From Glandiceps talaboti (Eukaryota > Hemichordata > Enteropneusta > Spengelidae), in contig NC_135563.1 in assembly GCF_964340395.1 (NCBI RefSeq), forward strand, positions 14,777,151 to 14,841,150: DNA of 64,000 nucleotides, read 5' to 3'. The notes under the pieces were generated by a model that searched no databases, was not told the origin of the DNA, and saw only the letters and a list, made by a program, of their open reading frames with translations. Below are positions 52,511 through 64,000 of the stretch, in pieces; positions within the stretch are counted from its first letter, which is position 1; each line of letters begins with the position of its first letter. Both the position numbers and the translations under genes were made by a program.

Positions 52511-52596
52511 TATTCATTTCTCTAACTAGTTGTTTAGCGACATGTATAAACAGTGTCATGTTTGAAGCCAAACACAGTAATTACAAATTCATGACA
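52511..52596 (+). repeat. Segment X, next to repeat R copy C
   Basis: It has the same orientation and sequence as 25731-25820 (TATTCATTTCTCTAACTAG ... AAATTCATGACAA), with about ten differences. It again abuts a repeat R copy on its left, but that copy is in the opposite orientation. Confidence 0.75.
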
Positions 52597-53600
52597 ACGC
52601 TCAATGAAAGACAACCAATACCATACTATGTCACACCACTCTGTGTCACAGAGTGCCGGATGTATAGGCGCGATTATATGCACATTTGTTCGTTTGTAGG
52701 ACTGCCTTCAATAAAGATTTTTAAATGTTGCCTGTTATTATAATACACTGGAAATTTCTTTCCAGTGTCTGTGTCTTTTTCTTCTTCAAAAGGTGCAACA
52801 TATTAGTGGTTTAAAATATAGCTGTTATCAGTTAATTCTAAAAGTACAAGGTGTTAATTGATCCGAACACAAATTTAATGCATACCCCTTCTTGAAACAG
52901 TCTTCGCCTAGCTTATATACTAGTAAGAAAAACCTCTCTTGATACAGATTATGTTGATCGTTTCCTGAATATTTCTGACTCGGCAGATGGAACTCGGCTA
53001 TTTTATTCTGTTTTCCCCAAGTGTGATTGGAATGGTGTTTGCGGAATTTAAAAAAAAATAAAGACGTAACATATGTCAGAATCTCATAGGGTTTAGTGAA
53101 TATGTAAGGTTTCATAATTCACGTCGAATATCTAGAGGCTATCTATGGCTTTGAAACTGAAGATACCCTTCACCACATCTAGAGGAATGAGAAAACATGA
53201 ACCAAACGTTGTTCATGCAAATGGTGAGTAAATTCCAAACTGTTAGAATGACGGACAGTGTATAACGTAGCATACTGATATGACAAATGGACAATAAGAT
53301 ATTGTGTAACAGCTAATAATAATCACTAAATTAATATTGGGCAGATTTTTGTGACTTGATAGACTAAATGTCGATGGGACTATCAAATTAGAATGTTTCG
53401 AGTACTCTTACTGAAAGATACAAACTGTGAATGTTTTACATAACTGGAAAAATAGTGATAAAATTAAGTGCCTAGATTAATAAATACAACAATTACGATC
53501 ATTTAAATCAAATGTCATGCACAGTTTGTTTCGATTATTATCTCCTTCAAGTCCAATCTCTTCTAATACTCAGATCGAATAACCTCAGTTTTTTTAACCC
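52597..53600. other. Probable intron; possible second LINE trace
   Basis: In one plus frame (about 52918-53052) the words LVRKTSLDTDYVDRF and FPKCDWNGV faintly recall LINE C-termini. There are no Cys pairs and no corroborating copy. Nothing else stands out. Confidence 0.25.
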
Positions 53601-53603
53601 TGG

Positions 53604-53870
53604 CCTTTCTCTGTCAAATTTCTCCGTTTAGGAATCTCGATGAATATACCCCAATTTGTACTATCCTATTTTATTACCCCTAACTTTGAATACCCTAACT
53701 TAATCACTTTGACTAAGAATGCCCCATTAAACTACCAAAGAAATAATACTACCATCACCTTTCTCTGTCAAATTTCATTCCTCCATTAACTTTGAATACC
53801 CTAAGTTAATCACTTTTAAATTGATTAAGAATGCCCGATCAAACTAGAAAATAATACTCCCATCATGTTA
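53604..53870. repeat. Imperfect tandem duplication, offset 154 bp
   Basis: CCTTTCTCTGTCAAATTTC starts both copies (53604 and 53758). Both continue with AACTTTGAATACCCTAA.TT, AAGAATGCCC and AATAATAC. The second copy lacks about 40 bp. Confidence 0.8.
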
Positions 53871-56800
53871 TTTCATAAATTGACTTTAAATACTCGTAGA
53901 CTGCCATCATATTTCCCACACAGAAACTGAGTTACGATTAGGTAAACGACTTAATTTCAGTAGAAGTGAATTAAACAGCCTTAAGAGACATGATTGATTG
54001 GGCGGTAATATGATTGAATGGTAAACTGGATATCTTGTGTATATCAACGAATGGAGGACGACAGAAATTCAACCGGTAACAGTCAAGATTACAAAGTGAA
54101 TGTTTCTGTCAACGTTTTACAATTCTTTACCCTGACACTTCTTCATGTTGAGTCATGTACTTGGCACATTACAAGGTTGTACTACAATAGCATTTACTTT
54201 AACAGTGTAAAAATAGACATTTATTTCTAGACTCACAGTTCAGACAATGTTCTAAAGCATGGTCTCTCGGGTTGTTTACCTCAGCTACATAAAATAAAAT
54301 CGAAAAAGGAAAAGAACAACACTTACTCTTCACTGGAGACATATATTACTTTGATTACGTATTTCCTTGTAAGTAATCAATGAATTGGATTATTTTTTTA
54401 AATAAATTTTGACCCTGAAGGTAATGGTCAAATATAATGAACATAACAGAAAGGTCATATTTGACGACATTGGAGTCGACACATATAAATGGAATCCATA
54501 TGTATTTCATTTATTAAGTGATATGGCAAATAGTGATGTTTTGCAACAAATACGGCTGTCATTTGGTTAAAATGTCGTGAAGTCAAAATGATCTCATGTG
54601 ATTTCTATAGTAGCGTTTGAATGATGGCGACCATTACAGGGCACATATACGAATGCGCACTGGCAGATGGAACCTAATATTAAGTGGTGGGTCGATAGAG
54701 TCTTCATAGCTGAGTAATCAATGTTCTGGTTATTTTTCTTAAATTTATAGGTTAAACTTTAGTATGATAACATGGGCCACTGTACAAGACTAAAACTTAC
54801 CTATTATCGACTACAAACGTTACACATATTATATAGAATGTTTTCTTTAGTGACGTTTTGAAGCCCCAGGTCGTAACCAATGTAATGACAATGCTCCTGT
54901 AAAGTTTATGCACAAAAGTATTATTCTGTATTCGAATCATTTAATGAGAGGGGATGATATTAATTAGAATGAAAATGGCATCATCATTCCATAAAGCAGG
55001 ATTTAAAAGAACCTGTAAAGTTTGTGTCAGAATTACATATGAAACCGTTGCCACCCGGTTGAATAATCTCTTTGCATTAAAAAAAAGTTAATTATGTATG
55101 TAGTGTAGTGAGTGGGTGGGTGGGTGGCTGTTAAAAATAGTCAGGAACAGGTTTGAGTTATAATATAATACTTGTGTGCGTGAAAGAGGAACAGTGTAGG
55201 CAATGTCCCACTTTATTGATCTACTTTTAAATTGACGTATGTATATGACGTCACTCTAAAAATCCAATATGGTGTCAGACTTTAAATTCAAACAATCGCA
55301 ATCAAATATACAAGATAGGTGTATGGTATTTGCGATATATTAGTGTCTCTTTTAATAACGCGTTGTTTCCTATAGGTCAGTGAAGCTATCTCCCCCAGGC
55401 AGGGGATTCATATTAAAACAAGACATAGATATACAAGAACATGTGATAACACCCTCATTTTCTCATTACGACCTCCGTAGATCCTAGATAGAATCAAAGG
55501 GTGCGATGTTTGGTTTGTAACTCATAGTTAACCATCAAGGACGTTACGTACGTGTACATAATTAAAATAGTTGAAAAAGACCGATTACCTTTTCAGTTCA
55601 TGCTTCGCCGGAGCTGATAAGTGTCTGTGGGGAAGGTGGGTATGTGTGGGCACGGTTTGAAGGCGACACTGACGGAAGTTCGTAGTTAATGCCAAATGTT
55701 AAAAATGCTATGCTTGTTTTGGGAGCATTAAGTTATTTTATTTTTAATAATACACTATTTCGTCAAAGATATACATAAGCAGGAGAGTAACATTTAATTC
55801 AATTTTTATTACATGTTGAACATAAATGAAAATATGAACGTTTTACGTTTTACTCGTTAGTCTAGAGTAAAATGAAGGATGTTGGCCGAATATGATATTA
55901 CATTATGATTTGAGATTATATTACATCTCATAATTATGTATACAAACAAATGTAACACTTAGAGACCGATTTGATACATATAATTTACATGTTCGTTTTT
56001 GTTTACGTTTTAAATCAGATTTTTATGAGTTAGGGAGTCTTCTCCTCTGCACTATGTCCATATCTTCTAGTAGATAATTGTCCAACGAATAAAATATATC
56101 AGAAGAATACATCAAATGTCTTAAATATCTTTTCTCCGTAAGGTATATCGCTGTCTGAAAAGGTTTAACACGTATTCGAATTCACATACAATACAAACAA
56201 ATGTATAATACCCAAGTGCAAACACATGCCAATGGCACCGTTATCAATTTTACCAGTCTTGCAAATTGATATATAGAAATTTTGAGTGAAACAAGGATCG
56301 TATGTTAAGATCTTAATCTTAACTTTCTAGATTGACGTAAACGAAAAATTTAAATGTAGAATTCCGGTATGGGGGAATAAGTAAATTAAGTGGAGGTCTA
56401 GTTTACAGTACCGACTTGTATTGCCAACTGGCGACATCATCACTAAATTACAGCTAATGAACATGAACATGTTTGTGCTGCATAGCATATATAATTCAAG
56501 AATGTCAATGGGTTTTTTTCATCTGGATGCCAAAAGTATTGTGGCTTGCATCTGATATATTCCAATCGTTTTGAACTAATCAATTTGTCTAGAACCAATT
56601 ACTGAATTATTTATTATTGATTTGCGATGAAAGGCGAATCAGTTTGAGCTCTGAACCGACTTTCAATCATATACTAATTGTCAGGAGATAACATACCAAC
56701 ACGAAGACAACTTCAGAGTTTAGCGAACTGTATATGTAACTCTGCTATCGACTAAAGTACATACATAATTATTACATCCTCTGAAATGAATGTAATCAAA

Positions 56801-58430
56801 ACGGCTTTGTTTTAAATAGTATTCATGGCAAATCATCCAACATAGCAATGCTATGAAGAAGGATACAGCATTTGTAGATAATGCAACCCCTAAAATAAAC
56901 ATCACTGATGTTTAGAATAAATATTGTTAACCTGGTGGGGATAGGACAACCGTGAGCACACACCCAAACGGCTACTGTGAAAAGCAGTTTTTTAAAAATA
57001 TTAAATACTAAATTCAAGGGCGCCATGTAATGAGAAAACAACTAAGAATTACAATGTGATAAAGGGAGAGAGTAGCATATCCGTCTTCAGGTTTCCAATA
57101 TCTCAATGTCCAGGGGCTATTTTGTGTATCCCTGGATTTGTATGATATGCGAGTGGGAGATAGCTTCCTACGGGAATTTTATACACACCGGAAAGATTAT
57201 TAGAATCGTGCTAATAATGCGTAGAAAATGAAAAAACAAGCAACCCTGGTGTTCTTGATTGAAATCGAAATATTAGGACAGGTTTTTGAGGGGTGTCTGG
57301 TGCAAGCAGCGAAGCATATAGTACGTGACTGAGTTTAAGTTGTGGAATAACACGTGTACATGTCAGCTGTATGGCTTGCTTATATCATAAGTGTTTAACT
57401 CTATGTACTCCGAGCTTTTCGCTGTTGTTACGACTGTTGGGCTTACATGCTTCTTCCATCAAGCTTCACCTACGGCTATGCTCACAAACAGTAAGTCTTT
57501 CTGAAATCAGAGTCAGATGGAGATATAAGAGAAGTTTATCGGAGCCACTAACGTGGTTTTTTTGTAATATCTGGATATACATTCCTGTCAAAAGCTGCTC
57601 ATTTGTACATGTAATTTATGCATGCATTTGATATACTTGGTGTTGTTGTCATTGGCCTTGTCATAGCTTACGAGGAACAAATCTCCAAGGAATAAATATA
57701 CGAGGCTCGCTTAGTGAAAAGAATGACCTTTTCATAAATTGCTACTTGATACGCTTTTTCTTTAACAAGAAATATACATTTCATCCTTTGGAACTGTCCT
57801 GGCAAGCCACCACATACAAGAAATGTATGCACTGAAATGGAGAATTGTATTATCTCTTTGTTCATCATGTTGGAACTAAATTAGTGTCTTTACGGGAGTA
57901 GTTTTAGACGTGTTTTGAATGTCTAGCAATGTAGCATCACGTAATCCATGCTAATATCTCACACACACTCAGCTACACGCTACATATAGTAAAATGTGCG
58001 GATTTCATTGATACCCTTTTTGGATTACAGAGAAAAACAACAGCAACAAATATTTCCTTACATTTGCTGTTGCTATTTTGTCAGTAAATTTCGGGGATAC
58101 AATTCATAGGACCTGGTGTGTTTGAATGAAACACCCTGAGGAAGAACTTATCTAGTAATTGTGTTAAGTAACAAAGTCGTGTATGTAGTAAATTCTCGAT
58201 GAGAAAATGAAGAATTCTCGATGACAAAATGAAGACAGATTTTTGGTCTTTAAACAATTTATTTAACGGTTGTTTCACAATCAATGCTTCACTTACGTTG
58301 GGCAATGGAGCAAACATGGAAAGTTTCGTAACCTAAAGATACTATCATACTAAAGGGACCTCACTCTTACTGGTATATAGTAGAGCTATTACATACCGTT
58401 ATGGACACTACCAGTTTTATGTAACATGTG
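53871..58430. other. Probable intron, nothing distinct
   Basis: No supported exon. There is a short GGGT run near 55109 and a 21-bp direct duplication (AATTCTCGATGA words) at about 58191-58230. Confidence 0.4.
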
Positions 58431-58497
58431 AAAATATGTTTGTTTGTTTTTGTTTGTTTTTTGTTTGTTTTTTTGTTTTTTTTGTTTTTTGGGGGGG
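58431..58497. repeat. (TTTG)n and T-rich tract with a G8 run
   Basis: Imperfect TTTG repeats merge into T-runs and end in GGGGGGGG. Confidence 0.9.
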
Positions 58498-60475
58498 GCA
58501 CTCGATGTTCTCCTATATCTCCTAGCTTCAAAACTTGTTTTATTCTATTAACTTGCTGTATCAATGTATAAAAATCACCATAAATAGTAGCCGTAATCTC
58601 TTGCCAAACCATATGTATTGTCATAACGTAGTATCGTTGTATTCACATAAAACCAATAACGACAGGCCCATCAATGATAAACTCTCACAATTCTCAAATC
58701 TCACATGTGAATTATGGGAATAGCCACTTATGAAAAACGTTCTGTATCGATTATGGAGCTATACATTGCCGCGAAAATGATTAAATATGGATTGTTAAAC
58801 CCATCCCTTTTGAGCGCAAACCATAACATTAAAAATCATTTTCCAGACCTATTTTAGGGGCTAAACAGGTGTTGTGGTATACACACGAGATTAAAATTTC
58901 CCTGTTGTGTAGAAATAGTTATTGTTAAAAAGGAGGAGCTAAATTAAGTTTCTTAGTTGTGTTTACTTTGCTGAAATCTAGCCATAATAATGACACCGTG
59001 GAAATGAAGCATTGATTGTGAAATTGCCGTAAGATTAAACCTTTGTCATATCTTGTAGAGACACGACATAATTAGAGAGCAAACTCCTCTGCAAAGTACA
59101 TCCATAATAACTGTTAACGTCATATGTATAGGATAAGATCAACTTTAAATTTGATTTTGACTGATTTGCTTATAAAGCAAATTTTGCTTAAAATATTGAT
59201 GTCTTCTTTTTTAATATGTGGGTATTCCATATTGTGAAAATATAAACATATTATTATATCATCAACATTTCATATATAATATAGAAATAGGGAATTGGCT
59301 AGGTAAAATCTGTGAGACAGGTAATGTATCTACTAGAATATGTAAGACAAGGAACGTATCCGTTAGCGTGGGTTGCGTATTTAGCTATTAACATGGCACA
59401 AGCTGAGTGTTTTTTTCTCGAGTGAAACTACTTACATAAACTCCAATGAAACTACTCTAGTGTAAAGTTATTGTCAATGCATGCCTTCCATATCATTACA
59501 ATTGTCTTCTGGCAATGCTAGAAGAGTTGATTACATAGTAGGGATGTCCTAGACATGTTTAATGCGTATGAAAAATTAAGCCATTGGATCATTTATAAGG
59601 AATCTCTTTGTACCAAGTTTGATTGCAAGTGATAGTTAAATATACTTCAGTAAGTAGAAAACTGGCAGTACCTTTTAAAAATACAACAACTTGAAAAATT
59701 AGGGCCAAAACAATATGAACTGAACTTGTGCTATTTTAATCCTCCTTTTCAGTGTGTTCGCAATACTAGGCTGGGTGATCGAGCAAATCAATTGGCCAAA
59801 TTCTGTTTACCATTGAACTCTGAATGCAACATTTAAGAAAAGTATATCTTCACGAACATCTATATCCATACAGTGGCATTTTAAGACCACTCTCTTTGAA
59901 TTACAATTTGGAATTTTGTAACATGATTGAAATTCAGCCAGAAAATAGTTTACTTGAAATTACCCAATGTGTTATTCAAACACCTATTTTCAAATATACA
60001 AATAAGGAAAACATTTTAAGTTGACACATTCTCATTTTCCTTTAAGAAGACGCATATAATTTTTGAAGAAAAACAAGAATTATAAATGTAGTCATTGAAT
60101 CTTAATCGTTGTTGAAAGGGGATCATTATTCACTCTACTCGATGAAAACTACTGGTAATACGTAGGTTCTCAAATTACCATTGCACGTCGGGCTCGAGAA
60201 AGCCGATAAAGGTGATTTCGGGACAAACCATAAAGCGACCTTGAAGACAGCAATTATTCAGTTAATCATAGACAAATCAATCGTAATAAAATAAAAGCAT
60301 TCCAGTCCTGAAGACATGTTAGTGGAAATCAGATTAAAGAAATACGGCTGTGAATTCAGTCAGCCAAAGAACTAATCATTTTATTCGATTCAGTCGTTCC
60401 TTTCGAACATTAGCCCGTAGAACATTGACATTCATTCATTCATTCACAGTGTGAACGTACGTGTGTGCAGGCAAG
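58498..60475. other. Probable intron, nothing distinct
   Basis: AT-rich, with no supported exon or paired repeat. Confidence 0.4.
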
Positions 60476-60548
60476 CAGACAGACAGACAGACAGACAGAC
60501 AGACATACGGCGGACGGACGGACGGACGGACGGACGGACGGACGGACG

Positions 60549-60636
<88 letters not shown>

Positions 60637-60637
60637 T
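60476..60637. repeat. (GACA)n-(GGAC)n-(GACA)n array
   Basis: A central (GGAC)n block (about 60511-60554) is flanked by (GACA)n on both sides. The Thr-Asp-Arg-Gln frames are artefacts. Confidence 0.98.
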
Positions 60638-62706
60638 ACAACGATATTCTCCTGTAAATAACATGCGTTTGCTGTATACTCTTTCTTGGCAACAGATAAC
60701 AATAGCATAGTAGTTGTATTGGCATTGATATCGTCGATGTTTGCTCTCAACATCACAAATATTTGCGGAATCCTAGCACCGTATCGTATATTGATAATCA
60801 AATTTGTTGGAGCACACTGAACGACAGCAATAACCATCAATCAAGTCATTGTTTCTAAGGGCTTTGATAAGGGTTGGCAATTTAATACCTCTAGGATTTA
60901 CTTGATAATGAATGTTACACACTTCATCCTAATTGCATCGGTATCTAGGAGTTCGTGGCAACCATTCCATTATGACGCCAACGATAAATCAAAATCGACT
61001 ATTTCAGCACTGGCTTGCATTGGCTGTGTGTTTTGTTATCGCAAAGGATTTGTTCAAATAACCACCGTCTCGTTTAGTTTTACCTATAGCTTAGTATGAT
61101 GATAATTCAGCAAGTATGTATGCATGGATTTCCATTAAATTACACAAGGCAGGGAAAACATGCTGTACAAATTCTTATTTTACACCGGATGTCATTTATT
61201 ATAGGAATAATATTATTCATAATTTTTTTTTGGTATTCCTAATATAACAAAATACGTCATTTTCTTATTGTTTCTGTCCTTGTACATGTGATATATATTT
61301 TTATATTATATAATGGTCTATATTTAAACAAGATAGGAAAAAGGAAAAAATATGTACAAGGCGCATGTGTTGGTATGCACATCTTTACGGAGTTTCATTT
61401 CTTGAAATACATTTATTAAGCAGCTAACCTTTATATAATAAAAATATCCTAACATGTGGCATATCTAGTCTATCATAATATGGAAAGATAAAGACAGTTT
61501 ATCAATTGACAAGCTAAATAAAATACTGCTTTAAGTTAAAAACTCAGCTGCGTGCTGGAATACGTATGTCTGTGTTGTTCACCTAACATGACCTGCTCAC
61601 GATGTTTTGTTCTTTTAAGATAAATTCGACGGGGTTAATCTATCTCAGCAGAATGTTTTGAGGCGTTTAATCCTGTTTTCCTCAACTCAGAGTAGTTTTT
61701 TGTGTACAAATATACCACCTGAAAGACGATTAAACTTACAACATAAGTCATTCCTCAAATATCAAGTTTTGACATCTTTCTGGTTTTAAAGCGGTCACAC
61801 GATGTCAAAGAAGCAAAGTTTCGTCTTGGAGTTATAGTTGGTCATCAAAAAAGACAATCATGGCATTGAAGTGAACAGTTATGATTCGTTCTCGATGTAG
61901 ATACGTAATTCAAAACGTGTTCCACCTGAGATATAACCTTTCAAGAACCCAGCCAGACAGTGATGTTCATAAATAGACTAATGACGAACAATAATGCCCT
62001 ATGAAGTCACTATAACTGCGCTAGTTTACTTAAAGTACCCTCCTCTTTTTCAAGATCCAACCTTTCGGTGCAGTTTTCCTCCTACACATCGCGATACTTA
62101 CTGGAAATCTGGCATGCTATTTGTTCCAACTCAGGACAAAATTAATGACACGTTCATATATCTAAACTAAACAAGTTGGTGATATGCAGCAAATCGAGAA
62201 TGTATCAAAAATCTCAGAATCTTATAACACTCGTTGTCTTACGAGTAAACCTACTATGAACCACGTTTTTTATGGTTTGCATTATTTTTCTAACATTGAA
62301 GGTACATGTGAGTGAAGGCAAACTGACGGAAGTGTGATGAATGAATTTTAAAGTAGTCGAGTGCTGTAAGGTTTTTCCTAAGAGATTGAAATGTCGTGCA
62401 AACACGAACTGAAACAAATAAATAAGCACGCACGAATGACAGGCAGACGTACAACAAAACAATAAGCTTAGTTCCCTCCGGGCGACTCACTTTCGCAGTT
62501 AGTGAAATACAGCTCGTGTCAATATGCGCAATTTCGGATACAGTCAAGGAGTGATCTTTTCATATAGTTCCTCAAGAAATCTTTGGGCAAAGTTTCCATT
62601 TTCATTATAATTCGCCCAACTTGAGGACAGCGTATATCTGGTGGCAGTGAAGATTTTGTAAATATTAACATAAATTACATGTTAACTTTCACATTTATCC
62701 ACACAG
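60638..62706 (+). other. Intron before the FN3 exon, right part
   Basis: No supported coding exon. It ends in the acceptor TTATCCACACAG at 62695-62706. Confidence 0.45.
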
Positions 62707-62918
62707 GCTCTATCCGTTCCCTCCCTGTTTTAACGCCACCACGAATGTTGTGTCATAGTACATCCAGCATTGGTTTGACGTGGAGTGTAGCAAATACCAA
62801 TAATAATGGTGATATTTACAAAGGAGATAATAAAGAAACTGGACTTCATGATGATGACGGAATACGTTATCAAGTATTTTTAAGACAAAATGGTAGTTCT
62901 TGGACATACAACCAAATT
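62707..62918 (+). CDS. Fibronectin type III domain exon (partial gene)
   Basis: The exon runs from a CACACAG acceptor to ATT|GTGAGT, starts in phase 1 and ends in phase 0, and encodes about 70 residues. SLPVLTPPRML, SSIGLTWSV (B strand with the FN3 tryptophan) and GIRYQVFLRQNG (C strand with the tyrosine) follow the first half of an FN3 fold, with a charged DDD-containing loop between. The second half (E-G strands) must lie on the next exon, beyond the window or unseen. With the exon at 37951-38059 it would form the mature N-terminus of a secreted or single-pass protein, such as a receptor or adhesion molecule. The specific family cannot be named from half a domain. Confidence 0.6.
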
Positions 62919-62974
62919 GTGAGTATTGTAAACATTTCGTATTTTATATTTCCATCTATGTTATGTATGTGTGT

Positions 62975-63163
62975 AAGTAAGTATGTATGTATGTATGTAT
63001 GTATGTATGTATGTATGTATGTATGTATGTATGTATGTATGTATGTATGTGTGTGTGTGTATGTATGTATGTATGTATGTATGCATACAAGGGTGTGTAT
63101 ATATCAATATATTATGTGTGTATATAATGTGTGTATGTCACTATATGTCCAAATGTCAAATGG

Positions 63164-63196
<33 letters not shown>

Positions 63197-63260
63197 CGTA
63201 TGTACGTATGTATGTATGTATGTATGTATGTATGTATGTATGTATGTATGTATGATGTAT
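62975..63260. repeat. (GTAT)n arrays around a duplicated 78-bp block
   Basis: Two (GTAT)n tracts are each followed by the same block: 63086-63163 and 63264-63341 are identical over 78 bp (TACAAGGGTGTGTATATATC ... AATGTCAAATGG). The whole unit, tract plus block, was duplicated with an offset of 178 bp. It lies in the intron after the FN3 exon. Confidence 0.95.
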
Positions 63261-63341
63261 GTATACAAGGGTGTGTATATATCAATATATTATGTGTGTA
63301 TATAATGTGTGTATGTCACTATATGTCCAAATGTCAAATGG

Positions 63342-64000
63342 AACGACAATATTAATGTTTCTAAAATAAAGTTGTAACGAGCGACCTCTAGACAAGGTAA
63401 CTTAGCTTTCCCTTTTGGCTCTCTTGAATGTCAACTGGTACGTTTACTGAGTATATTAATCGACCATAGAAGATTTGTTATCGCTTCTGATTTTACATTA
63501 TCCTTTTTTAACTAACCCTAGCACTAAGATATGTTCATTCTTCTTATGCCATTTACAATAACGACTCACCAGAACAATCAATGAAGTTCTGGTTACATAC
63601 ATCACTCATTAAACCTTTAATAGGAAATATACAAACAAAAGAATAACCAAGAAGGAAGCAGGCCCGTTGCCCCCCTGACCTGTTGCCCCTGGCATTTTGC
63701 CCCCTGGTCGTTTTGCCCCCCCCCCCACCTGAATCGAAAGTACCTTTAAAAACTTTGATTTTAGTTTTACTCGACATGACAACAGTAAATGACAATACTT
63801 ATCGCATAATTCAAATGTTAGAAATTATTGCGAATTAGAAATGAGTCATTGTTTGTTCCAAGGAAATTCTCTATAGAGTTCTCTCTAATCGGTTTTGTTT
63901 GATAAGATACAATAGACACCAGTTGAAAGATAAACAACAAGACGGTGAATAGAGCATTTTATCAGTATGAAAGGAGACATGTCGGCAATACAATGAGCTC
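63342..64000 (+). other. Intron after the FN3 exon
   Basis: No next exon was found. A C-rich stretch at 63660-63731 holds four variants of a roughly 15-bp word, TTGCCCCCTGG.C, and ends in a C13 run. Confidence 0.4.

Noticed and set aside
52850-53060. Second LINE C-terminal fragment
   Set aside because: Similarity is limited to a few residues (RKTSLDTDYVDRF, CDWNG), with no Cys motif, and could be chance.

Overview
The window is AT-rich animal nuclear DNA: spliced genes with GT-AG introns, long introns, very abundant di- and tetranucleotide arrays, and many short non-autonomous repeats. Gene content (BRF2, a PAIP2 family member, a type II membrane sulfotransferase, a secreted fibronectin type III protein) is metazoan. 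The repeat style and open non-coding space suggest a marine invertebrate, perhaps a hemichordate, lancelet or lophotrochozoan; that placement is a guess. There is no sign of bacterial operons, CRISPR or viral genes.

Layout. 1-4388: non-coding, with twin CCAAT boxes near the left edge and a SINE-like tail at about 3953-4022. 4389-5657 (minus): an intact, intronless BRF2 gene. 5862-6443: a 580-bp foldback element just upstream of BRF2. 7532-7834: a compound microsatellite ending in a hairpin. 8110-8356: one copy of a terminal-inverted-repeat (TIR) MITE, directly before a two-exon membrane sulfotransferase (8493-10733, plus). 15169-16579 (plus): a three-exon PAIP2-like gene without the usual C-terminal PAM2 motif. 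19585-20140: an 82-bp minisatellite. 20366-20528 and 23608-24062: large microsatellites. 24066-25820: two copies of a dispersed repeat whose third copy lies inverted at 52137-52506. 27885-28240: a tRNA-like SINE remnant. 29299-30060: a TIR element enclosing a broken LINE 3' end. 32370-33690: two large tetranucleotide arrays. 37901-38059: a signal-peptide exon (plus) ending in a phase-1 donor. 62707-62918: an FN3-domain exon that starts in matching phase. The two are probably parts of one gene with a 24.6-kb intron, so most of the right-hand 26 kb would be intron, filled with repeats including a full MITE copy (44893-45235), foldbacks (46672-46820) and a perfect 74-bp palindrome (48717-48874).

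The genes do not form a shared pathway. BRF2 acts in RNA polymerase III initiation, PAIP2 in translational control, the sulfotransferase in the Golgi, and the FN3 protein at the cell surface or outside the cell. The most unusual material is the population of small inverted-repeat elements, several related to each other inside this one window and none carrying a transposase here.
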